From Chamaecyparis obtusa (taxonomy: Eukaryota > Streptophyta > Pinopsida > Cupressales > Cupressaceae), in NCBI GenBank assembly GCA_027943335.1, contig BSBK01001118.1, forward strand, positions 1,849,501 through 1,913,500: a stretch of DNA of 64,000 nucleotides, written 5' to 3'. The position numbers were made by a program, and so were the translations under genes. How positions within the stretch are numbered: the stretch's first letter is position 1; each line of letters opens with the position of its first letter. Below the pieces are notes generated by a model. That model had not been told where the DNA came from, did not search any database, and saw nothing but the letters and a program-made list of their open reading frames with translations. Positions 22,101 to 35,560 of this stretch are shown in pieces.

Positions 22101-23950
22101 AGGCCATTTTTACATGTCTACAACTATATTTGGATATCAACATGTGAGGAATGATGGGTCAAATTTGGAGGCTCTCCCTGCTATGACATCTATTACTACT
22201 GCTTCCCTAAAGTGGAGTTCATTGTGTACTTGGAGGAGGACCTTGGTGTTCCCCTCAGCATTGAGGATTAGGGTTCTCTTAAAGGTAATTTTTGGTAGGG
22301 TATGGCTTTTTTTTTGCCAATTTGGAATCCTAGGGGGATATTTGGTTAGAGGAGGAGGATGTGTTTCTTTTGGATATCCTTTTGGAGTCACATGTGAGGA
22401 GTAACAAGCACATGCAAGTTTTGAGCTTATGTTGAGATTTTTTTGGGTTTCAGGTTTGATGATCTTTCTTGTTTTGTCATGAGGGGCTTTCTCTTGCCCT
22501 ATCTCAAGATCCCTATAGAGCTATGTGTTGTCACTAACCCTATTGTGGGTGTTGTGGATGTTAACAAGGTTTTTGTGGGCGTACATCCTTCAACTTACAA
22601 ATGTGGTCCTAAGGTTCTTGTTGTGATGGAGGCTTACCCTTACTCCATAGGTGTGGGGTATCCCATGGAGTCCTTTGTATCTTCTAATTTTGGTTTGTCT
22701 TCTAGTGGACTTGAGCATCCTCCTCCCTTGTCACAAAATTTTATTTTCAAGAATGTCTCCCCTGTTGATGGTACCTCTATTTCTCTAAGTACTCATAATG
22801 AATGGGTGGATAGAGCTTATGCCAGTTTTCATTCCACTTCCATTGAAATATGTTTTTCTCATAGACCAAACATTGACTTTATTTATAGATTAGATTTCAA
22901 TTCTTAGTAGATTTGTAGGCTTCGTGTTAAAAATTTGATGAATGAATGCCTCCTTTTCTCTTTTTAATCCAATTTTAAGTGCTAAAGGGTGCTTTATGGA
23001 GGTCCTTGATTCCTTGGTAAGGATTTTATCCTTTTGAGGAGTTAGGTGATTGGATTTGATGCTATCAAGGTCAAAATACTTCTTTTGGGTTCATCCCCTA
23101 GAGCTCCCTTTGTATTTTTGTGATGATTTTATAAATAATTGAATTACTGATACTATAGGTTAGTTAATTTCCATTAATAATGCCATTAAAATCTAGAAGT
23201 ACTTTTCTTTTTGCTAGATTTTATGTTTTGGTTGAAATTGGTTTGGAGTTTCCTAGTAGTGTTAAAGTGGTTTCCAAGTTTTGGGTTCAAGCGCAACAAA
23301 TCCTTTATGAGCCCTCTCAATCACACTACTTCTACATGTTGAGTGACTCACCTTTCTTTTCCAAGGTCATCATCCTTATGGGCACTTAAATGGTTCACTT
23401 GTTGTTGATTGTCTTTAGGAATCTAATTTTATTAGGCATGCCCTTGTTTGTCACCCTTGGTAGCCAAGGAACCATTTCTAAGTAAAGCTAAAGATTCTAA
23501 TTATCCTTAGAACTATGCTAAAGGAAAGGGTTTCAAACCTATTGGGAGAGAAATTTCTTCTAACAAGGTCAAGAAAATTGGATGAGAATTTTTATTTGGT
23601 TGATTTCTTGGACAATGGTAAGAATTTCCACTCTCGTCTTGCCCCTCTCTTGAGGTCGTGGGTATAGTTCAAGTTCAAACCTCCTTGTCTCTTTGAGTTT
23701 TCTCATGGTTACTTGTAAATCTATTTTTTGGCTAGTTGTTGGATCTTGTGTTGCTACTCTTAGCTAGTTACTTGCTGATTATTGGTGTTGTTGGTTCTTT
23801 CTTCTACTTGTTGTTTTGTTGCTTTGTAGTTTTTTGGTTTCTCTTGTCTAAGCTCTTGTGAGACTACTTCCTTTTGTTTCTATGGATGCATTGTAATGGG
23901 TTGGACCGTTCATGCTTTATATAATCAAACATTGTCAAGGACAACACTTT
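22101..23950 (+). pseudogene. LINE ORF1-like (DUF4283) remnant
   Basis: A frame at 22443-22907 is open for 154 codons but not recognised. After it, pieces near 23080-23390 fit the pattern of plant LINE ORF1: FWVHPLELPLYF (compare the WV..LPLEYW block of DUF4283), TDTIG..ISINNA, then FARFYVLVEIGLEFPSSV, which corresponds to the YARVCVEVDLSKPLP block before the zinc knuckle. The expected knuckle around 23320-23370 is not intact. Frame changes and stops abound. It could also be another gag-like domain gene. Confidence 0.4.
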
Positions 23951-26845
23951 GTGAATTTAACTTGAAGTGATCTCTTTGGAAAAGAACAAAAACCATAGGA
24001 TGTATACAACATGATAAAATGATATGAATTTTATGTAGAAACATTTGATCCCCAAATAGCCATCTCTAAAGGTATGAAATTTTAAAATAAATTTTTTACT
24101 CAAATTCACATCTAACAACCAAATTTATTTATCCATATCACTCACGATGAATGAAGCCTAAGATTTCTAGGGAAAATTACTTCACCTTATTGTTTGATTA
24201 TTTTGGTTTTATGTTATAATCATTTTAACATGTCAAGGCTTTCACTAAAGGGGAGGGAATTGTACTTTAATAAAAAAACTATCTATTCATATAAACATGA
24301 TAAGATTCATAGGCAGACTAGAGCATCAAACAATATCAATTATAATGCAACATAAATAAAAAATAAAAAAAATTCAAAGCAACATAAAGATTTAATGTGG
24401 TTCACTCAATGTGGGATATATCCACAGGAAAACAACTATCCAATTTCTTCTATTTTTTTTATTGAAGAACAAATTACAATCTTGTAGCAAAAAATAACGT
24501 CTATATCAATGCAGTCACACTGTCTCATATCTCATAATTTTTTCACACTCCACAACCACTTATTTATCAATCTTTTTTGATAGTTAACAAAGGTTGCTTT
24601 GTATACCAAACTAACAATCAACTCCTTTAGTAAATAATGAGCACATTTTTGCTGCCCCTAGATCCCCATTTTGAGAAAAAAATAGGCAAACTAGGTTCCC
24701 TAATCAAAATCACATCTAAAAGAAATATGTTAAAAAAACATTATAGATTCTAGGACATGCATTACATGATGAAAATGTATCAATTTTTAGCTACCATAGT
24801 TTGGATCCCCAAAACTACACTTATTATATAATGGATAATGAATAGATAGTTTGGATCCCCAAAACTAAAATTAACCCCATCAAAGGAGAATATGATCGAT
24901 ACTAGCTCAAAATGAGCACCAAACTAGTAACAATAGTAAACAACTACCTAAAACATTGCCACACAATAGAAAATTATACCAACTTACAGTTGAACCAATC
25001 TAAACATTGTACCAACAACGTTGAATTAGCTAGTTACTTTATACTAACAATACAAAATGGAAATAATAGACTACTTTGCAACATATCAAATTGATATCAA
25101 AATAGAACCACATATTAGGAGTAGCCAACACATCCAAACCGAAGTTCTTAGAATTCTTCCTAACATCGTCTTTGTCAAGGTCATCAATAAAGCCCTTTAT
25201 TTATGCTTCTGAGGAGTTATTTCTCAAATTAATGCATTCTTGAAGCCACCAATTAGGGTAAACCTAAATAGGATCATCTAAATAAGGAGAAAAGGCAAGA
25301 TCATTGTCTATATTCAAGGAATAGAAAACCACCCTAAAGCCTTGCAAATTAAATAAAAAATTAATCCCAATTGATGTCTACCTAGTTATCAAATTTAATC
25401 CTCATGATTATAGCATATGACATTTTTTTGGACTCCACTGCTTCATTGTTTCTCTTCTAGCCTTTTTTTCCCCTCTCTTGATGCACTTAGTTTGATAAAA
25501 TGAGTATCTTCACCTCAAATAGAGGACTACAATTTTTACCAAAAATATTTCTTCACAAAGATTGCTAGCTTTTTATTGATAACTCTCATTTTTAAAAACT
25601 CATATTTACAATGTACTTATGTCATACACATTTTTTGATTGTACGATTTGGCTTAGAAATGGTCATCCAAGGTGAAGAACACTTGAGAAAAAATACATGT
25701 CCAATATGGAAATAATTTTATTCTTATGAGAAGGATGCAATGATACATAATTCTTATGAGAGAAAGAGGTGATATATCTAGGATAGACCACCAAAAGACG
25801 TGAATGTACAACCAATATGGGATAATAGGAGATGTAGTCATATGTAATACATCTCCATTGAACGAAGATAGTACAAGTCATATGTATAATCTATCCAAGT
25901 AGATATTTACCTAAGCAAACTTATTTTAACCTAGGTGCACACCATATAATAAAGTCAAACTAAATATGAGGAAAATAGAATGCATCCACATCCACCTATA
26001 AATGGTTAGGTGTATATAGATAAATCGCTCCTAGCAAAACTATAGCTATATTAGATACCCATGTAAAAAATGATGTCTCTCTTAGATTTGTAAGAATGAT
26101 AAAACTCTATGCAAGCAAAAACTCCTCCCAACCCATGTCGATGTGTTGTCTCCTACATCAATGTTAGAAGCTCAACTTTAAAGATGGGAAGTAATCAAGA
26201 TTGCCAAAAGAAAACATTTCTCTAATTTGAAAGGGAAAAAACCCAATAATGCATGCAAAAGATCTTTCCACTCGTAAAAAATTAGGTGGAAAGATAATTG
26301 CTCACATGTTGTGTGTTGAAATATTCAACCAAATTAGGAGTTCTAGGCTTATTTAATATGCAACCTCTTGAAACTGACTAGAAATGAATGAAAACATCTA
26401 CCAAAGATGTGGAGACAACATGCTGTGCAACTATCATCAAGGAATCTCATCTCCAATGGTGTCCTCCAAATCGAGAGGAAGGAACTCAAAAAATAACCCT
26501 AAGAGATTTGTCAATTATTGATCCCAATGGTTTATATTTGAAAGACTTAGAAGACCCTGCAACATTCAATCCTTGGAAGCCATGGATGAAGCAACACTAG
26601 ATTTACTACAAGCAAGAGATGATATAGATGGAATGTCAGCACATCTCTAGAACCTAGTTGATGAAAGGACTTGAAGGTTCATGTGACCATAATGCACCTC
26701 TTGAAAACCATCCACAAGAAAGCTCACGAGTTTTAAAGTTCTCATATGTTTCATAGCTTTCCAAAGAATTAATGGTTCTACTTAAAACATTAATCAATTA
26801 GGATTTTGACTGCCAAAATGGTGAGATACTAAGGCTGGGGTCTCA
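23951..26845. other. Intergenic, nothing recognised
   Basis: Nearly 3 kb of AT-rich DNA. Short open stretches (24912-25094, 26388-26600) have no domain. A tagtttggatccccaaaact word is repeated at about 24798 and 24847. I see no gene, RNA or element ends. Confidence 0.4.
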
Positions 26846-27054
26846 TGGAAGGTGGCTTCCTTAAAAATAGAGCTGGAGTCAGCTTTCTATTTTTTAGGAA
26901 TATTTTAAATCTTGTGATCTTGTGAATTTCGTACTCTAGTTCAGCTCTAAAATTTTAAGCTGAACTAGACTAAAAAATTCACAGGACCACAAGTTTTAAA
27001 ATATTCCTAAAAAATAACAAGTCATTCGGCTCTATTATAAGGAAGCCCCCCTTC
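26846..27054. mobile_element. Foldback (MITE-like) element, second family
   Basis: Arms of about 97 nt (26849-26945 and 26957-27053) pair over most of their length: ggcttcctta on the left with taaggaagcc on the right, and a shared ttttttaggaatattttaaa core. The loop is about 11 nt. Terminal sequence looks like GAAGG(T/G)GGCTTCC. No clear target duplication was found. It sits about 560 bp beyond the stop codon of the GDSL gene. Confidence 0.75.
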
Positions 27055-27609
27055 ATTGAACTCAACCTTAATTACAGTAGCACACTTACATCATAAGTAA
27101 AATAAAATATTATTATGAAGATATTTGATTTGCAGGTGATTGCATGTATCCACTGGGGATTTTTCAGTTGGGCTTCAACTTGGCAGTATAATCAGGCCAA
27201 AGTAAGAGAGGTTGAATGCTGAACTGGATCGCAGGGATGCCCTTAGCACTATAAGAAAATAAAAAATAAAAGAAAATAATGAAGATATAATTCTGGAAGA
27301 TATGACGTCTTACAACTAATTTTCTGCAATATTCATCTTTAAACAGAGTCCACAATCTACTCTTCAGTAAGGCAACAGGAGATAAGTTCTCTTTTTTTGT
27401 GATTAACTCTGAAAATTGAGTTGTGAGCTTCGCATTCAACTTCTTTTATTCCACGACTAAATAAAGTCATTCACCTGAATCGATTCATTTGGGAAATCTT
27501 ATCTATGACATTTGACACACAGTACTAGTAGAGGAAATAATAAACTGCTTTTAATGGTAGAGACAATTCCCTTGTTGATAGAACAAACAAAGAACTGGAT
27601 AATTAATTT

Positions 27610-30600
27610 TCAACTGCTTAAAGTTTTTTGACAGATTTGAGAAAGAGGAAGAAAAGGGTCAGAGAATTCTCCAGAAATAACATGCTGAGAAATGTGGTGA
27701 TTAGAAGCCTCTGTATTGTGAACCCCATCCCAATTCAAATAAATAGATGGATCTGAGCAGGACTTTCCTATCTTTGATCCACAACCACTATTCCTGTCGT
27801 AATTGTATTTGCCTCCATGCCCACAGCAAGCCCTTACAGTATAGTTAAATCCTGCAAACAATCAATCAATTCAAGCTCAGGCTAATCAGATACTAAAACA
27901 TGTCGAAATCATGTAGGCTTCAGAGATATTAGATTTCTACAGTTCATAATAATAAGTATGTTTAGATTCTAAATTCAACTGTGTAGAAGTTATTTGCATT
28001 AATGTTTCGAATCACATTTTATAATTTATCATTTTCTTTCTACAACTTTCTCATCCTGATAATAGATCATAGACCATGATCCGAAATGTTAATTCAAATA
28101 ACTCCTATAAAGTTGAATCCAGAAGCTAAACACACTTATCATACAGGCTTGTAGACTTATTATTTGGGCTTTTCCACACTAATAACACTGAGTATTCCTA
28201 CGCCTAAAGCAATGACAATTTTGTATTTTTATTAAAAAGGGCAACGTTGATACAGTACAATGTACCTTCTTTTGTAGCATTTGTTACCAGGCCATATTTG
28301 ATTGAATACATGTTCACATATGTTATTGCTGCTTTAGGGAGATCCTTTCTCAGCTGTATAACTGCTTCCTTAAGTAGTCTGTTGAAATCCTGAGCGACTT
28401 CGTTGTATGGAATAGCACACCCATATTTATCAGTCTCAGATGGGGAGTGAGGAAGCCTATCCAGAATATAAGGCAGGCACCCAACTGGACCAGTGTTATG
28501 TATTAAGAAAGACATCCCTCCTCCAAAATGTAGATTCTGTTTGTCACAAAAAAGGAAAAGAGCCATGTCAGATTATTTCTGTGTCATAAAGGAATAGGGA
28601 AGTTATGTTTTCTTGGAGCTCAATACTCAACCTTGATGATGGTAGAAAACTGGCTGATGACATCAGGAATGAAAGCTCTCACTTGGTCTACGGTCATGTT
28701 GAGGAAATACCCAGCTGTGAGATCATTCTGGCCAATGTCAAATGTATATAGAGCTCTGTTGAAATACTCTGGTTTGGGAAGTAGATCTTTGTAGGGAGCA
28801 CCTGCATTTCATTGCTCTTCATATATAGCATCATGCATATAAAGAGAGCTACAAGTAAATCATGTAGATAAAGGAACATTTCTAACCAAGGAGATTAACT
28901 GCAACAGGAGATTACTGTGATCACTTCAAGGTTACTACATATTATTCATCAGGATCATTATTGGTGTGAGCATAAGAATACTCATTTTATAAATGACTCA
29001 GTATGTTCGAAAAAAAAAGTCATAGAAACGGGAATTCAGGAAGTGATTAAATTTGTGGTTTAGGATGGAAATTTATTTATAGGAAGGGATCAAGGACCAG
29101 GAATTTATGCTTTGGCCCCGAGTCTTCCCACATCAAAGTCAAAATCTCTGATTGATTTTAGGAGCTGTCAGTGTGTATATGTTCATGCCATAATCCACAT
29201 AATTGTGTATTAATCTCCTATCCTTAGAATAAGCATGAATTATTCTCAACATAAAACTTAGATAAACAACAAAAGATCTAGGAAAAAGATAATTCAAGGT
29301 ACTATAATACTTCTTAAAGTAAAACTTGATAAAGACCAAGATAGATCTAGGAAAAATATAATTCAAGGTAATGCAAATACCAAGAATATGAGCTTTCAGT
29401 ATATACATGTTCTTCCCAGAATCAAAGCATTGTCTAATTGTGTGTTAATCTTCTATGCTTGGTGTTAATTAGCATTTCTATGATTTGTTCTCAAAATAAC
29501 ATTTTGTCAAAAGATCAAAATAGATCTAGGAAATAATAGTAGTTCTGATCAATGATAATTCCATACCCTCCTCTCAACAGAAGGGTACAAAGATATCTGC
29601 TATATAAATCAGATTCTTAAGCCCAGACTTCAAGAAGAACAGCACAATCTTACTTCAGCATTGATGATAGCAGCTGACCTTGAATCAAACTTGAGTCCAA
29701 AACATCATGAACGATTGCAATAACAAAATCCAGACCCTCTGAATTAAGCCATGTGTTAAGACTCTTCAAAATTTCAACATGAAGCTTACATCTCATATCA
29801 TGATAGTATGTCCTTTTAAAAGGATATTTAATTCAAGATGGAAATGATTAGGTCTAAGTTGTCAAACAGTAGATTAGAAAATAACTTACTTTTATAAATG
29901 GAAGTAATCTATATAAATAAAAAAGGCTTTATGGGCTAAGATTAACATAAATCCCATTTCCATTTCCTGTATCTGCTTCAGAGTAAGTGTTAAGCTAATG
30001 CACAAAGTGTACTCTGTTATAGTTGGCAGAAATTTTACAAAGATCACTTTGCCAGAAATCTATGGGGGAATAAACCAAGGTTGGATTAAATGCTCCCACA
30101 TTCGGTCGTTCTGGCACTGTTAGTTATGGTGACATCATCATTTTAAAGAGGTTCTTTGCATTGAAACAAACTTCTTCATCTCTTGCAGAAAACCTTGTTG
30201 ATCTCCTTGCTAGTTATCCATTGCATAATTGGAAATCTAAGCAGACAACAAATGAAAAATAAATAAAAAATTCCACAAGGAACTTGCAGTGTTTTTCCTC
30301 CAAAGAAGACCTGCTTGTTATTTCTTAAAAACTAGCTTCCTGGAAGCAATGAACCAACTTGCTATGAGCCTGTCCATAGCTGAGCTTGTCATAGACTGTC
30401 AAGATGTTGTCTTGTAGCTCTTAGTCCCCTGTTTTCTATCAACTGTCAGAGTCTAGTCCTTTTATTTGGTTCTTCTGGCTATATAGCTCGTTCATACTCT
30501 TGTTAAACGAAATGGAAGGGATCCGCATGCCTCTTGCTTAGTGCATTGTAAAATAAAAAAGAAAAGAATATTTTCCACAGCGAGTGTCAAATGATTAAGC

Positions 30601-31569
30601 TACTTTTTCTGTAAGTTTGTGGGTGTCAAATAATTAAGCAGAAAATGAACTGATATGAGCTTCTTGTATCTTTAAGTACTGGGTATTGTCTGCAATGCAT
30701 CACAAATGGGACCTTCTCTCCAAAAAAAACCCTTCATTATTAGCTCATTAACTTTGAACGCCCCACCTTAAAGCAGCTCTATATGGCCATCTCTTTTTCA
30801 ATCCTAAATTCCTAACCAAACAGAAAAAATTTCAGCCCTACTGCTTATCAAAATGCTGAGAGCTACTCAATGCTCTGATTTGTCAGGTTCTCTACAATAT
30901 GATTTACTTTAGTAACACCTCTGATAATCATACATGTTATAGAAATTTCCTATTCATACATTCTCAGAAAATGCAAGGAAATATACCTATACCATCAAAG
31001 TTAAACTTATTGAATCTTACTTTGATTATAGGCATCAATGACCTTGTCCTTGAATTGGTTGAACTGCCATGTTTGCACATCAAGTGAGAATGGACTGAAC
31101 CCAGATTGACGCAATGTGGTATTCTGTGACCTAATGGTGGATCCAGCAGTGGCAAAATTTGCACCATGGCTGAAGTTTGAACCCACAGACTGAAGATATG
31201 GACTCAAGTATGGCAGCCCCAAGCTTTCAGCTGCAATCAAACCAAACCAAACCAAACCATTACTCAAACCCACAGCAAACCATTCAACTACTTCAGATCG
31301 AAACACTAGAACACAGTCAAGTAAATGAGTATACCAATGAAATCTATGACTAGTCTTCCATCGCAGTATCTGCCTGAAGGCTTGTGAAAGAATGTCTCTC
31401 CATTGGGTGTGGGAGCCTGACCAAAAGCTGCAGAAAGCCCACCAGTGTCTGAGTTTGAATCTCCAAAATTGAAGATTGCAGGAAACTCACAATCTGTTGC
31501 ATTGCCAAATGGAACATTTAAGACTAACCCAAAAACTAGTAGAACAAAGTGGAACTTCCATTGGTACAT
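27610..31569 (-). CDS. GDSL esterase/lipase, five exons
   Basis: Exons 31569-31335, 31230-31021, 28801-28632, 28536-28266 and 27851-27610 join in frame (1128 nt, 375 aa plus TAA/TGA-type stop), all with GT...AG introns. Residues 1-24 form a signal peptide ending FGNA, so the enzyme is probably secreted to the cell wall. Catalytic blocks are all present: block [13 protein letters not shown] (nucleophile Ser38), block [13 protein letters not shown] (about 101-111), block III DIGQND with oxyanion Asn174, the [11 protein letters not shown] block in exon 4, and block V with Asp337 and His340 in DGVH. Layout and motifs resemble the ENOD8/At5g14450 group (also called alpha-fucosidase-like); substrate is unknown. 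Two upstream in-frame ATGs (31596, 31614) would lengthen the signal region; 31569 gives the cleanest signal peptide. Intron 2 is 2.2 kb; intron 4 contains a foldback element. Confidence 0.93.
27908..28150. mobile_element. Foldback element, copy 2, in GDSL intron 4
   Basis: The insert 27921-28137 (217 bp) is flanked by atcatgtaggctt (27908-27920) and atcatacaggctt (28138-28150), a 13-bp target duplication with two changes. It has the same order as copy 1: a left tail with agatttctac, then long inverted arms with tgtttcgaatcac on the left and gatccgaaat on the right. The arms are more diverged than in copy 1, so it is older. It lies wholly within intron 4 of the GDSL gene and away from the splice sites. 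Confidence 0.75.
29160..29540. repeat. Diverged direct repeat in GDSL intron 2
   Basis: A segment from gagctgtcagtgtgtatatg to agatctaggaaaaagataat (about 29161-29300) recurs in altered form at about 29390-29540 (gagctttcagtatatacatg ... agatctaggaaataat). A further partial agatctaggaaaaatataat copy lies at 29345. It is an old duplication. Confidence 0.55.
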
Positions 31570-31717
31570 AGAAATCTTCTGGTTTCTCACAAACATCTTG
31601 CATACCAGTAGCAATAATGAAACCCAGGTACGTTGAATAGGATGAGCAAATAACTGTGAGAATCAATTCTTTGGACTTGATACATCCATCCAATCATGGC
31701 ATTGTTCACGTGGACAA

Positions 31718-31942
31718 TTTTTGTTTCTATTGTATCATTAGATAACATGGAATCTACAACAGTGGAAATGTATTTGTTTATATGCCATTTTAGTTAGGTG
31801 GAATCTATTTACAACAGTGGAAATGTATTTGTTTATATGCCATTTCAGTCATTCCATCTAACTGAAATGGCATATAAACAAAAATACATTTCTATTGTTG
31901 TAGATAAATTCCATGTTATCTAATGATACAATATAAACAAAA
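31718..31942. mobile_element. Foldback element upstream of the GDSL gene
   Basis: Outer arms pair closely: tttttgtttctattgtatca (from about 31718) with its complement ending near 31940, then taacatggaat with attccatgtta, then catataaacaaa words. The left arm contains an internal tandem repeat (gaatctac/tt...tatgccatttt at 31750-31797 and 31801-31846). It lies 150-370 bp upstream of the GDSL start, inside the likely promoter. Confidence 0.75.
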
Positions 31943-33118
31943 AACGAAGGTGTTACGATATTTCATGCAACGATTACATGTTGACGAATTTAGCTTTCAC
32001 GATTACTAGTCCCTCTCCCTCATGAAATAGACATATGAATCAACCAAAGGGACTTACATGCCGAATCTGGTGGTGGAGATGTCATGAATAGAAAATCAAC
32101 TCCATTTTAAGAATATTTGATTAATTCATTAAGATATTTTGTCAAATAAACTGGATGGACTGTTGGGTTTGAATTTGAAAGGAAGTTTGTTTATGGGTCC
32201 CGTTATCAGACCTGACATCTGAATTCAAATCAGAGGGGCTTTTTTGTACTGTTAACAAGAACCATGATTGACTAATTATTATCCACTGTAAATGGTCAGA
32301 GCAAGTGCATGAGTTCAATTACTTAAAAAAAGCAATAATGTTACTGGACAAAAAAAGGCAATAATGTTGCTGGACATTAAAGGTTTTAGGGAAGTTTGTA
32401 GATATTTTGTTATTTTTATATTAAAATCTAAATGTAATATTAACAAAATATTATATCATTTAAAAATGAATTTTAGTATTTGTTTGAGAGGTACACTTGA
32501 GTGTCAAATTTATGACTTATGTCTCACATTTTGACTTCAATAAGTACATTACATGGATTTTGTTTGAAAAAATATTATAAAAATTCAATTAAGACATCAC
32601 CGTGTGCATGTGCATATGGTAAGTTTAGGCACTTCAAGATGTACAAAATATAATATGATATGGATGTAAGAGAATATCATTTGTACAAATTATGAGAATA
32701 AGTAAAAATATATATTTTTAATAAATTATATGAGCACATTTTACAAAATCCAACATAAGTTAATTAGATTGGGTCATATTTTGTCTACAAGATATCATAA
32801 ATAAATGTAGATGAGCTTTCACATACATAGTTTTTCAAACTTGCTTTAACTTTCACTTGAAATCTTCCATTTAATTATATTACCTACACAAGGGTTAAGA
32901 TGTCCTAAAAACAAAGCAATTTAAAAATTATAATAAATCAATCGATGTTTAAAACACATTTCAAATTCAAAATCAATTCATCAATAAAAATAAGTACATC
33001 AATGAACTAGATGAGAGATGAAGACTGCATGAGTGCTTTGCTAGGGTTTTGCTTTCTTTAGTGTACTATGTGCATTTTTCCATTCTTTTCTCTATTATAT
33101 CGCATTTACTGTGGGAGT
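31943..33118. other. Intergenic, nothing recognised
   Basis: AT-rich DNA with no coding evidence. A short aaaggcaataatgttRctggaca word is repeated near 32330-32375. Confidence 0.4.
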
Positions 33119-35560
33119 TTTTTTTAGCTTTTTAATGGCCTCAACCAACCTCAACCCAACAGTTGATGTTGGTGTTGGAGCTTTGGCAAATGGAAACCAT
33201 GACACCCTTGAAAAAATGACCCAAGAGATTTGTCCCCAAATTTTTCCACAAGGTATGCCTTTTGGTATCCCTAATGGTATTCTATCTGTTTAGGACTTTG
33301 ATAGTGCATGGGTTAGTAGCTTGAAAAATCTACTTTGATAGGATATTTTGTGAGGAGGATTCCACCTGAAAGAAAGCTTTTTGATTGGGTTGCCAAGGCC
33401 TAGGCCCCTCATGAGGTCCTTCTTGATGGCATCCAAAATCTCACCAAAGTCTTTTTTATGTTTTGCTTTTCCAAGTCCACCCATGTTCAAGGTATTTTAC
33501 AACACAGGTTTGGTTTATTCAATCTTCCTTGCTTGTTTTTTAGCCATGGTCTTGAGATTTCTTTGTCTTTCATGACAAGAAGCTCAAAGTATCTATTTGG
33601 ATTCAAGTCCCCAGTCTTCCTTTGCCTTGTTGGTTAGTTTTGTAAACTATAGCCCAATCCATTTACAAGGTTGTCTATATGGAACTAGAACAATTCTTTC
33701 ATGCTCATCCTCAAAAGCGGGTATGTGTGGAAGTTGATTTCTCTTGATACCTCGAGGAGACTATCAATATTCAGATAAGAAGTTTGTGCTACTCTCAAAG
33801 AGTGCTCTATTTGAATTTCACCAATACTTGTTATCAATGCCAATGTTCAAAACACAAGATCAAGGATTTTCCTTTGGTTGCTCTGAGAGTCAAAACTCCT
33901 CCCAAGAGTTTTGCTCCCTCATTTTCATCTGAGGCCCCCAAAACTATGGATGGTTGGACTAAAATTGTTTGCAAAGGTAAGGGTTCCTTGTCTGCTTCTC
34001 AGAGGTAACAAAGTAACATTGCTTTGTAGCCACAATCTTTGGCCCAGATGTAGTTGCAACTACGATCGCAACATGCTTCAAACCCTATGTGTCAGGGGAA
34101 GGAGATGATAAGTCTAGTGGTGCCTTCTGAGCTTGGGTTCACACCTTTCAGCCTACCTCCATTTTTTATCTCTACCTACTTCTTTGTACTTCTCTTGCAT
34201 CCCTTTTGGGTATGTAGAGGATGACGAAAAAGCTCTAGAAAAGTGCAGGGTTCCATATCTTGCCTTCCCTACAACATCAAATTTCTTGTAGAACAACTTC
34301 TCCTCTCTTGAGGACAAGAATGACGTGCAAGAATTTGAATCATGAATTTTATGTCATGGAATGTTTGAGGTCTCATTAACCTTGCTAGGAAGTATTCAGT
34401 GCAGGTTACTCAATAGAAATATCCTAGTATAGATGGATTTTATCTTCAAGAGATCAAAATTACTATTGCATGTCATGTCATTTGGCCAATAGGCCTGAAT
34501 TTTTCTTATGAATACAAGGCTAGTTGAGGAAGCATCATCACTCCCATTGCACCACGTTGGGATTCCTTTATTATGGCTCATGGGTTGGATCCCACTGGAT
34601 GACTTGTGTGTGTCCTTATGTAAGTTGATAATCAATCTTTTGAGATCATTAATGTTTATACTCCCAATGATGTTGTGGAGAGATCTCTTCTTTTGTTGCG
34701 GATTGTTGATTTATTACCACCTGATACTTGGGTACTCTAGGTGAATTTAATATGGTCGAGGTGGCCTCAGATAAATGAGGTTTATTACCCTTTATTGGAC
34801 AACTGGTGAGAGAAGCATGGTTTTACACACATTAAATTGGATTTTTTGACCCTAATACCAAACACCATCGTCCTCTCAGTATTTTTCAAATGTGGAATAC
34901 TTTCTGAGTTGGTACTAATTGAATACTCAAACAACTTGATCATTCCATGATTACAACTCAATATTTTTTTCTTTTGGGGATTGTCAGGAGCTGCCAATTT
35001 TATCTCTCCGCAAGGTAACCTTGTCAAACCACTATCCCATCAAGTTCAACAATGAGTCACAATTGGGTCATGCAAAACCACTCATGGCTCATTTTTATGA
35101 ACACTTCTTTGTTGATTCACCTACTTGTAATGGCCCACATTCAAAGGGTCTAGAATCTTGAAAGCCATTCCACTCAACTATCTAGTTGGATAATTTAGTG
35201 GATGATGTTATACAACACACAACTTGTTTTCTCCATATTTATGGTAGATGATCGGTCATGTACCATCAGAGGTCATATGAGGCCAACACTCTTGACTTGC
35301 ATCATGCTATGAAATCCCTTGCTATCAATCCCTTCTATCTTGAATTGTAGGTTAGGGTTGTGTAACTCTACCACTAGAAGAAAATTGTTGACAGTTATGC
35401 CACCCATGGTACCCAAATCAAAGCAAGGCTTCATTGGCTTAAAATGCAGAGTTGTACCTCTAAATATTTTTTCTTGGCTCTTCGAGAGAATCAATCCCCA
35501 TTTGGTATCAAGTGCATAAAGAAAGGTATTGGAGCTTCAATTTTTTACAAAATTTGAAGT
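33119..35560 (+). pseudogene. LINE remnant: ORF1 (DUF4283, zinc knuckle) and ORF2 endonuclease
   Basis: An ATG at 33135 starts a plausible ORF1. The DUF4283 region reads ERKLFDWVAKA..PHEVLLDG across a frame change, then a zinc knuckle near 33815-33870 (NTCYQCQCSKHKIKDFP) whose last Cys is Phe. After a Ser/Pro tail, about 34345 onward reads MNFMSWNV and LQEIKIT, the start of the ORF2 endonuclease, and later INVYTPNDVVERS and LLPPDTWVL. From 35420 a reading KARLHWLKMQ..SKYFFLALRENQ matches the block that precedes reverse transcriptase. The RT itself is missing. Many stops and frame changes. Confidence 0.6.
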
